Source: an uncultured Lachnospiraceae bacterium
GTDB lineage: Bacteria > Bacillota > Clostridia > Lachnospirales > Lachnospiraceae
Direction: 5' to 3'
Length of the DNA: 61,349 nucleotides
Assembly (NCBI GenBank): GCA_947577185.1
Contig: CANPUE010000014.1
Coordinates: forward strand, 1 to 61,349
The notes beneath the pieces are model-generated. The model ran no database searches and was not told where the DNA came from. It was given only the letters and a program-made list of their open reading frames with translations. The position numbers and the translations under genes are program-made. Each line of letters starts with the position of its first letter. The stretch's first letter is position 1. This document shows, piece by piece, positions 8,125 through 17,581 of the stretch.

Positions 8125-9528
8125 TTACACTAATTTAATGATTTCTCCGATTTTCAGATCCGGGTTTTCCGTTCCTTTAAACATCAGCTTACAGATATAA
8201 TAATAAAAATATTCAAGCTGCTTTCTGCTGTATGCCTTCGTCTGATGCTCAAAGCTGAAATCAAGTCCGTTGTCCTCCGGCCTGTGCATGACGGTAAGAT
8301 AAAGGCCGTCCGAATAATAGCCATTACCATACCGTTTCGTCTTGTAACGGATGCCGCCTAAATCCGTCAGTCCCTTTTCTCTGAGCGTAGCAGGCTGATA
8401 GGTAAGGGATACGGTCTCATAGCCCATGCCCTGCGGCGGATTATAATACTGGTTCCTGTAAGAGAGATATTCCCCCGGGTTAAAGTTGACATAACGGAAC
8501 ACTTCGTTCTGTTTGTCCCGGATCTCCTGAATTCCTTCCAGAAAAGTCTTATCTTCCGGGATCACCGTACGGAACGGGAAACAGTGAATACGCGTTCCGC
8601 CTGATTTTTTCTCCTGCAGTGTGGCGCGGCGCGCATAAGCGATCTGCATCGACACATCGTCGCACTGGTTGATCTTCTGCAGATAGGTACGGATTCCCAT
8701 CACGAGCAGACACTGTAAGGAAATATGCTGCTGTTCGCAGAAAGTCATCAGCCTTGTCGTCGGTTCTTCCTCCAGATGGAAAATATCGATTGCCGCCTCA
8801 AAACTGTCGGAACCTGTCGGCGCCGCCCGCAAATTCGGATTGCCCGTCAGTTTCCTTGCTTCTTCCAGTTTCCCCGGCCCCTCTATCCCGTTATAGATCG
8901 GCTCGGATTCCTCGATTAATTTATAAAAATATGACCTGTCTCTGGCCTGTGCTTTGCTACCTGCCTCATAAGCAAGATCTTTCTCAATCTGCTCGGTGTA
9001 GGAACGCATATCAGACGGGTAGGGGATATTTTCAAAATTCGCATTACAGTACAGCTCTATGACATCTTTCATAAAACCGATCAGAGACTGCGCATCCAAA
9101 AATCTGTGGTCACCGACGAGATACATTCCCTCGAAACCGTCCGGCGTTTTGATGATGACAACCTTATTCATCGGCGCATCTTCCTTATCAAAAGGAATAC
9201 GCGTCCATGCCGTCATCTCAGCCTCCGCCTCTTCCATGGTCTTTCCGGTAAAGTCCACAAATTCGATTTCACGCTCTTCTTTGTCAACAATATACTGATA
9301 CCATTCTTTCTGTGTCTTGTCATAAGCAAGACGTGCCCGCATGGACTCGCATCTTTCGTATGCCTTATAGATCGCTTTCCTCAGCTCCTCGATATTCAGT
9401 TCAAACTCGATCGTCAGGCTCGTGCCGACGTTGAGAATCTCTTTTCCCGGACAGTACTGCGCATAATAATTATGGAATTTCTGCGCTACGGTAAGCGGAT
9501 ATGCTTTATAACCTTTTCTTGTTTTCAT
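8125..9528 (-). CDS. Condensation-domain-like acyltransferase
   Basis: About 467 residues with the layout of a condensation/chloramphenicol-acetyltransferase-like enzyme: an early YPLTVAQKFHNYY resembling the C1 motif region, then GDHRFLDAQS (H141, D145) where the family has HHxxxDG. The second His, usually needed for catalysis, and the Asp are kept, while the first His is Asp and the Gly is Ala. Later segments include LLVMGIRTYLQKINQ, RTVIPEDKTFLEGI and YSDGLYLTVMHRPEDNGLDF, like the C-terminal subdomain. It has no fused adenylation or carrier domain, so it probably takes an acyl group from the neighbouring ACP and joins it to an amine or alcohol. The ATG at 9528 avoids overlap with the hydrolase gene. 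Confidence 0.75.
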   Translation of the reverse strand: MKTRKGYKAYPLTVAQKFHNYYAQYCPGKEILNVGTSLTIEFELNIEELRKAIYKAYERCESMRARLAYDKTQKEWYQYIVDKEEREIEFVDFTGKTMEEAEAEMTAWTRIPFDKEDAPMNKVVIIKTPDGFEGMYLVGDHRFLDAQSLIGFMKDVIELYCNANFENIPYPSDMRSYTEQIEKDLAYEAGSKAQARDRSYFYKLIEESEPIYNGIEGPGKLEEARKLTGNPNLRAAPTGSDSFEAAIDIFHLEEEPTTRLMTFCEQQHISLQCLLVMGIRTYLQKINQCDDVSMQIAYARRATLQEKKSGGTRIHCFPFRTVIPEDKTFLEGIQEIRDKQNEVFRYVNFNPGEYLSYRNQYYNPPQGMGYETVSLTYQPATLREKGLTDLGGIRYKTKRYGNGYYSDGLYLTVMHRPEDNGLDFSFEHQTKAYSRKQLEYFYYYICKLMFKGTENPDLKIGEIIKLV

Positions 9529-9559
9529 TCTATCGTTATCCCTTTCACAACATTCCTGT

Positions 9560-10534
9560 TCATTCTGCATCTGTTTTGTTAAAAATTTCTTCCGCAAACT
9601 CATCCATCGCTTTTTCGTAGGTTTCCATGTCTTTGTAATAGCTCTCGGCATGGGCCGCTCCTTCAACGATCAGCTTGCGCTTTGGCGATGCGCAGTTTTC
9701 ATAAATCTCCTCACACATACTGCACGGTACGAAGGTATCCGCAGATCCATGGATAAAAAGGATTGGCACACACGCCTTCCTCACCTCATATTTCGCATTG
9801 CACTCATCCATTCCATAACCAGCCAGTTTCCGGTTCATCAGATCGGCGCCCGGAATCGCCGGGAAAGCCGGCAGATGATACATATGACGCAGCACATGTG
9901 TAAACACTTCTTTCGGGGAAGTGAAACCGCAGTCGGAAATGATTCCCTTCACATTCGCCGGAAGCTGCAGCCCTCCTGTCATCAGTACGGTCGCACCGCC
10001 CATGGATGTGCCGTGGAGCATGATCTCAATATCCTCCCCGCACGTCTCGATCATCCAGTTGATCCAGCCCAGTGCATCCTTTCTGTCCAGACAGCCGAAA
10101 CCGATATATTCGCCTTCACTCTGACCATGTGCACGCGCATCAGGCAGTAATATCGCATAACCATGTTTTAAAAAATAGTGTGCAATCGCCACATGGTTGC
10201 TAAGCCCCTCTCCCGTATAGCCGTGAAAACAGATCACTGCCTTTTTGATCCCGCTACCTTCTGTTCCTTCCATCGCCGGGAAATAGGTTGCGTGGAGTTT
10301 CAGACCGTCAAAAGACGTCGTATATACATCCTGATGCGGCTGTGCCATCACAAATTCTCTTCGCCCTTCCATGATCGGAAAATATTTTTCCCAGTCTGTA
10401 CCGGACATCTTGATCGTGCGGTCTGTCTTCGCATTCCCTCGTTTCATGGTTCTGTTATAAAAATAGACTGTTTCGCCTATCCCTGCCGCGGCAAGAAGTC
10501 CCACTGCCGCCGCGATGTTCTTTAATTTTCCCAT
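9560..10534 (-). CDS. Membrane-anchored alpha/beta hydrolase
   Basis: The first 30 residues contain one hydrophobic segment (IAAAVGLLAAAGIGETVYFY) that would tether the enzyme to the membrane. The rest is an alpha/beta hydrolase of the YqkD/bem46 type: oxyanion region VICFHGYTGEG, DARAHGQSEG, nucleophile elbow LHGTSMGGA (GxSxG), acid in FIHGSADTFVP and catalytic His in EGAAHAES. It could release or hydrolyse an acyl thioester or ester made by this operon. ATG preceded by GATGAGGTAGCG. The substrate is unknown. Confidence 0.85.
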   Translation of the reverse strand: MGKLKNIAAAVGLLAAAGIGETVYFYNRTMKRGNAKTDRTIKMSGTDWEKYFPIMEGRREFVMAQPHQDVYTTSFDGLKLHATYFPAMEGTEGSGIKKAVICFHGYTGEGLSNHVAIAHYFLKHGYAILLPDARAHGQSEGEYIGFGCLDRKDALGWINWMIETCGEDIEIMLHGTSMGGATVLMTGGLQLPANVKGIISDCGFTSPKEVFTHVLRHMYHLPAFPAIPGADLMNRKLAGYGMDECNAKYEVRKACVPILFIHGSADTFVPCSMCEEIYENCASPKRKLIVEGAAHAESYYKDMETYEKAMDEFAEEIFNKTDAE

Positions 10535-10594
10535 CGCTACCTCATCTTCTTTCTGCTATATGCTCACTGTGTCTGCCGTCATGCTGCGGTTTCC

Positions 10595-11029
10595 TTACTT
10601 TTCTTTCGCTGCCGCTTTTTTGACCGCCGCCTTTACCACGGTATCCACGACCTTATCAGCCGCTTTCTTTGCAAGGCTCTTTTCTTTCTGCATCGCATTT
10701 TTCTTATGCTCTATGATCTCTTTGAGACGCAGCGCTTTTTCGATATTGCCCTCCACGCGGAGTTTCTGGCTCGTGAATGCCGCGACCGGATCCACATCCC
10801 CCTCTGCGATCCCGAGAAGCACCTCCGGTGCGCAGATAAACATCGCGTCCCTGTCGTAGTACTCATAAGGTTCCACATACAGCTCGCCGTCTTTCACTTC
10901 CACATAAAAAGCGCCGCCGGCCTCCTCATCCTCAATGTTAAACTGAAAAGCCAGATGCTCATGAATATCGCTCACATCGGCCCCCATGAATTTTCCCTTA
11001 ATCTCATAAAATAAATCTGCGTATGTCAT
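10595..11029 (-). CDS. SCP2 sterol-carrier-like lipid-binding protein
   Basis: The protein of about 144 residues has the SCP2-like pattern: LAFQFNIEDEEAGGAFYVEVKDGEL, then AMFICAPEVLLGIAEGDVDPVAAFTSQKLRVEGNIEKALRL (the GDVDPVAAFTSQKLRVEG segment is typical of the family). Such domains form a hydrophobic tunnel for acyl chains or other lipids. The C-terminal 30 residues are Lys/Ala rich and may form a basic amphipathic helix. It is the first gene after the TetR-controlled promoter, so it heads the operon. Two adjacent ATGs (11032 and 11029) follow AGGAGG; the second has the better spacing. Confidence 0.83.
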   Translation of the reverse strand: MTYADLFYEIKGKFMGADVSDIHEHLAFQFNIEDEEAGGAFYVEVKDGELYVEPYEYYDRDAMFICAPEVLLGIAEGDVDPVAAFTSQKLRVEGNIEKALRLKEIIEHKKNAMQKEKSLAKKAADKVVDTVVKAAVKKAAAKEK

Positions 11030-11100
11030 CATTGTCCTCCTTCTTTCCCTGCTTAGCATGTGTAAGTACGCATGCTGTCATACATCAATCAGTTCCCTTT

Positions 11101-11117
11101 TTCGACCACTGGTCGAA
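11101..11117. promoter_or_regulatory. TetR-type operator, site 1
   Basis: A 17-bp perfect palindrome around a single central base: TTCGACCA, C, TGGTCGAA. It lies just downstream of the predicted -10 of the SCP2 operon. Site 2 shares the core TCGACC-N-CTGGTC, and the centres are 44 bp apart, about four helical turns, so both face the same side of the DNA. Confidence 0.75.
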
Positions 11118-11131
11118 TTGATCTAAAGAAA

Positions 11132-11160
11132 CATTAACACACTTGTCGACCGCTGGTCAA
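11132..11160 (-). promoter_or_regulatory. Predicted promoter of the SCP2 operon
   Basis: On the minus strand TTGACC (11155-11160) and TTAATG (11132-11137) are separated by 17 bp. The -35 hexamer lies inside operator site 2, and operator site 1 falls just after the expected transcription start, as expected for repression. Confidence 0.55.
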
Positions 11161-11161
11161 C
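11145..11161. promoter_or_regulatory. TetR-type operator, site 2
   Basis: GTCGACCGCTGGTCAAC is an imperfect palindrome sharing the core of site 1 (TCGACC-N-CTGGTC). It overlaps the -35 element of the divergent SCP2 operon promoter. Confidence 0.7.
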
Positions 11162-11217
11162 TACATTTTTCCTAATTTATGAAAAGAATATCTGCATTTA
11201 TATGGTACTATTTCTGA

Positions 11218-11246
11218 TTGTCTGAAAATACCGATTGTGCTATTCT
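11218..11246 (+). promoter_or_regulatory. Possible promoter of the TetR gene
   Basis: TTGTCT (11218-11223) and TATTCT (11241-11246) with a 17-bp spacer, about 90 bp before the TetR start codon. It does not overlap the two operators. Confidence 0.4.
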
Positions 11247-11333
11247 TGTTATGTATCGCTATATGCCATGGTCGCAGTAAACTGCTCTGACATGGATGAT
11301 TAGATGAAAAGCACAAAATTGCAGGGGGACATC

Positions 11334-11972
11334 ATGCCGGACTTGAAAAAATATGACAGAATCTTAGACGCACTCCAACATCTTTTAGAGGATAATCCGA
11401 TCCAGAACATTTCTGTGAGCGATATTGCCAAAAAAGCCGGGATCGGCAAAGGCAGCATCTACTATTACTTCCCCTCCAAAGAGGCAATCCTCGATGCTCT
11501 GGTAGAAAGAAATTATGAAAAACCATTAAAAACGGCGAAAAACCTTGCCCTTCAGACAGAGATTTCGCCGTTTATCCGTATGGCTATGATCTTACAGGCC
11601 TGCCGCAGTTCTTCGGATGCGTTTTTGAACCAGAATAACCCTTCCGAAGACGGTGCAGCAAGCGCTCAGGATATTGCATTTCTGCATCAAAAATATATGA
11701 ATCATCTGATCAGTGAGTTAAAACCGAGTCTCACAGAAATTATCAGTCAGGGAATCGCTTCCGGCGATATCCATTTTGACTATCCGGCGGCCCTTGCAGA
11801 GATCGTGCTCATCGTGCTTGCTGTCAAACTCAATAATACGTTCCTCTCCGCCACCGCTGAAGATTCGGAAGATACCATACGCGGACTCGTCTCGCTGCTG
11901 GAAAAAGGCACCGGCGTACCACAGGGCGCACTGAATTATCTTACGGCGCCGGACCCGGGCCTTACTATGTAA
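11334..11972 (+). CDS. TetR-family transcriptional regulator
   Basis: A 212-residue repressor with the canonical N-terminal helix-turn-helix (ISVSDIAKKAGIGKGSIYYYFPSKEAILDAL) and a helical ligand-binding C-terminal domain. The GGGGGAC ribosome binding site supports ATG 11334; the frame is open upstream to 11304. It is divergent from the SCP2-to-ligase operon, and the two palindromes between the genes are the likely binding sites. The ligand may be a fatty acid, acyl-CoA or other hydrophobic molecule, as for many TetR proteins next to acyl metabolism genes. Its 3' end overlaps the convergent tag gene by 8 bp. Confidence 0.92.
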   Translation: MPDLKKYDRILDALQHLLEDNPIQNISVSDIAKKAGIGKGSIYYYFPSKEAILDALVERNYEKPLKTAKNLALQTEISPFIRMAMILQACRSSSDAFLNQNNPSEDGAASAQDIAFLHQKYMNHLISELKPSLTEIISQGIASGDIHFDYPAALAEIVLIVLAVKLNNTFLSATAEDSEDTIRGLVSLLEKGTGVPQGALNYLTAPDPGLTM

Positions 11973-12588
11973 ATGACCGTTCCTGTTTCTTACATGTATC
12001 TTCCGGCTGTCCGTGTTTTTGTCCCAGAAAGCATTCTTCTTCGTGAGAATAGATCACGCCCACTGCCTGCAGATAGGCATAGATGATGACCGTTCCCACA
12101 AACTTCATGCCCCGCTTCTGCAGGTCTTTTGACACGGCGTCAGAAAGCGGAGAGCTGGCCAGATCTTTTTCATAGATGACTTTTTCATCCGTCCAGTGCC
12201 ACAGATATTTTGAAAAGCTCCCGTATTCTTTCTGTATTTCGCGGAAAAAGCGTGCATTATTCACGGCGGCACGGATTTTCAGACGATTGCGGATGATTCC
12301 CGGATCCTGTCTGAGTTCCTCCATCTTTTCCTCATCATAAGCACAGACTTTCTCCAGATCGAACCCGTCAAACGCCTTCCTGAATGCCTCCTGCTTGTTC
12401 AGCACACATTCCCACGACAATCCTGCCTGAAAACATTCCAGAATCAGCATTTCAAATAATCTGTGATCGTCATGAACCGGAACACCCCATTCCTCATCAT
12501 GATAACGCACATAGACGTCGTTGTCCGGGTTGGCCCATCTGCATCTTGTTTTTCCATCTTTCCACTTTATCTGCGGTGCCATTGTCAT
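11965..12588 (-). CDS. tag: DNA-3-methyladenine glycosylase I
   Basis: Tag removes 3-methyladenine from alkylated DNA. The sequence shows the family signature CRWANPDNDVYVRYHDEEWG at the N-terminus, followed by HDDHRLFEMLILECFQAGLSW. The zinc ligands are the early Cys, the His of RYHDEEWG, and the C-terminal SHEEEC (H-x3-C). Length of about 207 residues is normal. Start at 12588 has GGAG at 6-nt spacing. It converges with and slightly overlaps the TetR gene, and probably has its own promoter. Confidence 0.95.
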   Translation of the reverse strand: MTMAPQIKWKDGKTRCRWANPDNDVYVRYHDEEWGVPVHDDHRLFEMLILECFQAGLSWECVLNKQEAFRKAFDGFDLEKVCAYDEEKMEELRQDPGIIRNRLKIRAAVNNARFFREIQKEYGSFSKYLWHWTDEKVIYEKDLASSPLSDAVSKDLQKRGMKFVGTVIIYAYLQAVGVIYSHEEECFLGQKHGQPEDTCKKQERSFT

Positions 12589-12614
12589 ATCAATCTCCAT
12601 TCCCGAGCTTTTGG

Positions 12615-13079
12615 CTAATCACTCGTCTTTTTCTTCCTGTCCTTCCAGACAGCAGCCAGAATATCCTTCAGTACGAGAAAAGAATCCAGCTCGTTATACC
12701 CATATTTCTTTTCCAGATCACACAAAAGCTTTTCCAGTTCCGTCTTATAGCAGGAAATATCCACTTCCCTCTGATACATGGCCAGGATCGGATATTTTTT
12801 GCTCCAGGCTTTTGTCCAGTCTATTTTATCCGATACTTCCTCACTCGTCCTGTCAATCACTTCCTGGATCTCTTTGACGTCAATATCAAACTCCACCAGT
12901 TCATCCAGTGACAGCCCATATAAGACCGCAAGCCGTTTTGACTGGCAGATATCCGGCAGCGTCTCATCTGTTTCCCACTTTGAGACAGTCTGCCTGCTGA
13001 TCCCAAGTTTTTCCGCAACCTCTTCCTGAGACAGCCCCTTTTTCTTTCGCGCATGAAATAAATGATTTCCTAAACTCAC
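12615..13079 (-). CDS. XRE-family transcriptional regulator
   Basis: The N-terminal 60 residues are a Cro/CI helix-turn-helix: KGLSQEEVAEKLGISRQTVS followed by KWETDETLPDI. Residues 65-154 are a charged helical region without a domain I recognise. The start is GTG at 13079 with AAGGGAG upstream. A copy of the dispersed palindromic repeat begins 27 bp upstream of the start codon and may carry or interrupt its promoter. Confidence 0.9.
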   Translation of the reverse strand: MSLGNHLFHARKKKGLSQEEVAEKLGISRQTVSKWETDETLPDICQSKRLAVLYGLSLDELVEFDIDVKEIQEVIDRTSEEVSDKIDWTKAWSKKYPILAMYQREVDISCYKTELEKLLCDLEKKYGYNELDSFLVLKDILAAVWKDRKKKTSD

Positions 13080-13105
13080 AGCAATTCTCCCTTCTTGAAT
13101 ATGTT

Positions 13106-13210
13106 AATCCTCTATGTCAGAGCAGTTCACTGCGATGAGAAATTCGCGCAGGCGATTTCTCATCTACAACAGGTTGAAAAATCACTGCTTCAGCATGATT
13201 TTTCAACCTG
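13106..13210. repeat. Dispersed palindromic repeat, copy 1
   Basis: The element begins with a segment related to TCCTCCATGTCAGAGCAG, then ACTGCGATGAG, and holds two strong hairpins: 13134-13164 (GATGAGAAAT arm) and 13170-13210 (a perfect 15-bp stem starting CAGGTTGAAAAATCA). Related copies are at 31510-31654 and 35597-35786. It lies between the XRE gene and the frameshifted membrane gene. Confidence 0.75.
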
Positions 13211-13308
13211 TGATCTGATTATAATCTTTTCACAGGAAGAACACTACCAATGCCGCCGTACAGTTTTGCCCGCTTTCTTAACATCATGCACATTTCACAT
13301 CCCCAGCT

Positions 13309-13777
13309 TCAGTCTGCCTCGCTGCGATGCTGCAGGTGAATCCCGATATGGCCGACTCCCAGAATCACACTCGCAATGAGCATCCATATTACTCTCCCAT
13401 AGATCCCAAGCAGGAAAAACGCTATCACAGGCAATACCGCGCCTGCCACGGGAACACCTGCAAAACTGCTGTAGAAATCAGCCATTCTGCGCTCACTCTT
13501 AAAATAACGCAGCCACCAGAACTCATACAATATCATTAAGGTAAACGCACCTGCAAGCCAGAGCGACCACAATGACCACCCCCTGCCAGTTAAAATCAGA
13601 AAACAGCAGGGCAATGCAGGTAGTAAGCGCCTCCCCCGTCCGCTCTAACAAAACAAGAATCTTATTTTCATGCTCGGCGCTGTAGCCATACGGCATGTTT
13701 TTGGTCCATAGCAGATTTGGTATCACCAGCATCAATAAAAAAATCAGTCCCACATAGGAAAATCCTAAATGTCCCAT
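13309..13777 (-). pseudogene. Small membrane protein gene with one-base frameshift
   Basis: Two overlapping frames together spell one protein. The first begins MGHLGFSYVGLIFLLML at 13777 (GGGAG upstream) and runs to FSDFNWQG. After removal of one base from the five-cytosine run at 13579-13583 (plus strand), the frame continues WSLWSLWLAGAF and runs on to GVGHIGIHLQH before the stop at 13309. The joined product of about 155 residues has four or five membrane helices. I recognise it as a conserved small membrane protein of unknown function. The homopolymer suggests either a real inactivating or phase-variable slip or a sequencing error. Confidence 0.75.
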
Positions 13778-13860
13778 CTCCGTATTCTCCCTTCCCGCCC
13801 AATACCATTTCACTTTTTTCATGGCACGGTAATCCATTTTCATTTTCGGGAGCAGAAAAT

Positions 13861-13886
13861 CCCCGGAAACCATCACGTTTCCGGGG
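13861..13886 (-). terminator. Terminator of gdhA
   Basis: A 10-bp perfect stem (CCCCGGAAAC/GTTTCCGGGG) with a 6-nt loop lies 22 bp after the gdhA stop codon. It is followed on the minus strand by a short T-rich tract. Confidence 0.75.
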
Positions 13887-13907
13887 TCCTTTTCCATTTT
13901 TATTCTT

Positions 13908-15257
<1,350 letters not shown>

Positions 15258-15336
15258 TCATATCCTCCTTTGGTTTGCATTTACATAAACTTCCTGTTAC
15301 ATTATAGTATGTCATGGAAAAATCTACAAGTTTTTT

Positions 15337-15768
15337 TTACAGATACTCCTTCATCTGTTCAATACTTTTTTCTTCAAAGTCCATTAACTCCTGTGCCAGT
15401 TCCACACAACGCTCCTGCGCCAGCGTATTATGTTTCACGGTTTTATACATATTGGTCAGTCCTCTGCTGCTTCCCTGTATCATCATTTCCGCCAGATGAC
15501 TCGTGCTGATATTGAATAAGGTTCCCATGTGCACGCTTCCCCGCAGCATGAAATCTGTAATCTGATTGCTCCTGTATGTGCCGCTCTTTTCTTCCACCAG
15601 CTGTTCCACTGCGTCATTATGAATTTTGGCATACCCGATCGACTGTCTGGAAAGATTTATGGTAAATTCATCATCCGATATCTTATCCAGGATCGTGTCT
15701 ATCGTTGTCATTGCCATCTGTGTATTTTTCTGAATCTCTCTCAAAATCGCAATATCATCCTGCTTCAT
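15337..15768 (-). CDS. Conserved helical protein of unknown function
   Basis: A 143-residue soluble, mainly alpha-helical protein beginning MKQDDIAILREIQKNTQMAM and ending in an acidic helix. It has no signal peptide, membrane segment or Cys motif. Residues near AEMMIQGSSRGLTNMYKTVK could form a four-helix bundle arrangement, but I do not recognise a family. It is transcribed toward gdhA's start region from the same strand, with a separate terminator upstream. Confidence 0.7.
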   Translation of the reverse strand: MKQDDIAILREIQKNTQMAMTTIDTILDKISDDEFTINLSRQSIGYAKIHNDAVEQLVEEKSGTYRSNQITDFMLRGSVHMGTLFNISTSHLAEMMIQGSSRGLTNMYKTVKHNTLAQERCVELAQELMDFEEKSIEQMKEYL

Positions 15769-15806
15769 TGCCGCCTCCTGTTCTCTGATCCGGTCTGTGC
15801 ATACAA

Positions 15807-15838
15807 AAAAGAGTATAGATCAGATTTCTATACTCTTT
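15807..15838 (-). terminator. Intrinsic terminator after the SH3 protein gene
   Basis: Perfect stem AAAGAGTATAGA/TCTATACTCTTT with a short loop, followed on the minus strand by TTTTTT. It is 45 bp downstream of the SH3 gene stop. Confidence 0.85.
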
Positions 15839-15882
15839 ACTATTGCCATATTCTGTGATTTTTAATCTGTGCAGATCAGCTT

Positions 15883-17163
15883 CTATTTCACAAATTCAGA
15901 CTTCACATAACCGACGCCTCCATTGTATTTGATCCTGGTCCAGCCGTCAGCCTGCTTCATGATCACATCGAGCTTCTCACCCTGATAAGCCAATCCGATT
16001 TTATCGCTCGTCTCGCTGGCAGCGCTCCTCACCCTGACATTTTCGATCACTGTAACGGTTTCCGTTGTCTGCGTATCTGTCGTCTGTGTCTCTGCATTAT
16101 TTGCCGCCGTCTCCGTTTGGCCCGCTTCGCCTTCTGTCTCTGCTATATCTTCCAGAAACTCACTCTTGATATATGCTTCCGCACCCTCGTACTCTATCTT
16201 GCTCCAGCCGTTTCCAATCTTCTCAAGCAGTTTAAATACGTCTCCGACAGCCGCTTTGCCGAGTTTATCCGCCGTCTCAGAATCGGAAGATCTGATATTG
16301 ACAACATCGACCGCTTTCACCTGTGTCACATTTGCCGCCGTCTCAGAAGCCGCCGCTGTTTCGGCAGACGCCTCTCCGGCCGCTGTCGTCTCTTCCGGCT
16401 GTGCGTTTTCTTCCGACTGCGCAAGCATCTGTCCTACATCTTTCTTGATCTCTTCCTGCAGATCGAACAAAAACTGCGCCAGTTCCACATCTTCGGCCAG
16501 CATATCGTTATAAGACGCCGCAATCTTATTATTCAGGTCAACGACATCATCCTGAAGGCTAACTTCCGTGATATAATCGAGTTCACTCTGACCGCTCTCG
16601 CCCCATTTGATATAGTATTCCCCGTCATCACTGACACAGACATAAAACGCCTGCATACCCGGAACCGGCTCCTCGTATTCAATAAATTTCACCTCGGAAC
16701 AGACATAAACCAGGTAAGTATTTTCCAGCGGGCCGGCCTTCGTATAAATGTCGACAGTCGGATAATAATCCTGATATTTGCTCTTTTCCTCGATCCTGAC
16801 AATCTCTTCATCATCCACTACATCCACAAGCGTACGGATGGTGTCGATGTCCCCTTCCGCCATCGCTGAATAATAAGAATTCATCAGCGCGTCTATCTTA
16901 GGATCGTCATTTTGTTTCAATGGCACCGGTGGAATCTTTGATGTCGTTTCTCCCGTCTCTCCCACGGTCGTACTGTTTGCCTCAATATCTTCCTTTACCT
17001 GTGCTCCCTTCTTATTTGCATTTACGGAAACAATGATCGTAATGACTACACAGACTGCCAAAACGACCGGCATTACTATTTTTGCATGTCTCACAAACCA
17101 ATTCCCTGTCATTTCTACCCCCGTCAAAAGAAAATCCTCTGTCTTGCCATTTGACGTTCTCAT
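15883..17163 (-). CDS. Membrane-anchored protein with two SH3 domains
   Basis: A 426-residue envelope protein. One membrane helix near residues 30-47 (KIVMPVVLAVCVVITIIVSV) anchors it, with the bulk outside. Residues 80-225 form a globular domain beginning IDALMNSYYSAMAEGDIDTI, like small NTF2-type or SnoaL-like folds. Two bacterial SH3 domains follow, near 285-340 (VDVVNIRSSDSETADKLGKA) and 370-426 (ENVRVRSAASETSDKIGLAY), separated by Thr/Glu/Ala linkers. Such domains bind peptidoglycan. ATG at 17163 or the internal ATG at 17112 could be the start. The gene follows the tRNA-Arg gene on the same strand. Confidence 0.8.
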   Translation of the reverse strand: MRTSNGKTEDFLLTGVEMTGNWFVRHAKIVMPVVLAVCVVITIIVSVNANKKGAQVKEDIEANSTTVGETGETTSKIPPVPLKQNDDPKIDALMNSYYSAMAEGDIDTIRTLVDVVDDEEIVRIEEKSKYQDYYPTVDIYTKAGPLENTYLVYVCSEVKFIEYEEPVPGMQAFYVCVSDDGEYYIKWGESGQSELDYITEVSLQDDVVDLNNKIAASYNDMLAEDVELAQFLFDLQEEIKKDVGQMLAQSEENAQPEETTAAGEASAETAAASETAANVTQVKAVDVVNIRSSDSETADKLGKAAVGDVFKLLEKIGNGWSKIEYEGAEAYIKSEFLEDIAETEGEAGQTETAANNAETQTTDTQTTETVTVIENVRVRSAASETSDKIGLAYQGEKLDVIMKQADGWTRIKYNGGVGYVKSEFVK

Positions 17164-17199
17164 ACTCTACAACCTTTCTTTTATTAAAGATGATGCAAA

Positions 17200-17271
17200 T
17201 GCACCCGACAGGAATCGAACCTGCATCAAAGGCGTCGGAGGCCTACGTTCTATCCGTTAGACTACGGGTGC
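17200..17271 (-). tRNA. tRNA-Arg (anticodon CCG)
   Basis: The minus strand folds as a full cloverleaf: acceptor stem GCACCCG/CGGGTGC, anticodon arm GGC-CTCCGAC-GCC with CCG in the loop, and T-arm with GGTTCGATTCC. The discriminator base is A, and CCA is not encoded. It reads CGG codons for arginine. Confidence 0.95.
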
Positions 17272-17581
17272 ATATGTTACAAATTTATTACATCATCATG
17301 ATTATCATACCACAGGTAAATCAAATTGTCCAGTAAACATTGAAAGAAGAAAAAATTACCTTAAAAATTGTATAAAATCTCCTGTTTTTCGCGTATAAAA
17401 TCTGTTTTTTTTACAAAAATCTTCAAAATATGCAAAACAATTTTATATATTGTCATTTAAATAATGTCTGCCTGCAGCGCATTCTCCTCCAAAAAATGCC
17501 TTTTAAAGTGGTATCCCGCACTGCCTCTCGAAGAGGCAGCACAGTATACGGTCTGTTCTTTCTGTCTGATTTTTACAGTTT
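17272..17581. other. AT-rich intergenic region beside tRNA-Arg
   Basis: About 310 bp with no convincing gene. It probably contains the tRNA promoter. A short 8-bp hairpin (CTGCCTCT/AGAGGCAG near 17520-17540) lies downstream of the DUF5688 gene but lacks a T-run. Confidence 0.5.

Noticed and set aside
17520..17540. Hairpin as terminator of the DUF5688 gene
   Set aside because: An 8-bp stem is present but no T-run follows on the minus strand.
17200..17581. tRNA-Arg as integration site of an element
   Set aside because: DUF5688 is on the 5' side of the tRNA, no integrase is near, and no repeat of the tRNA 3' end was seen.
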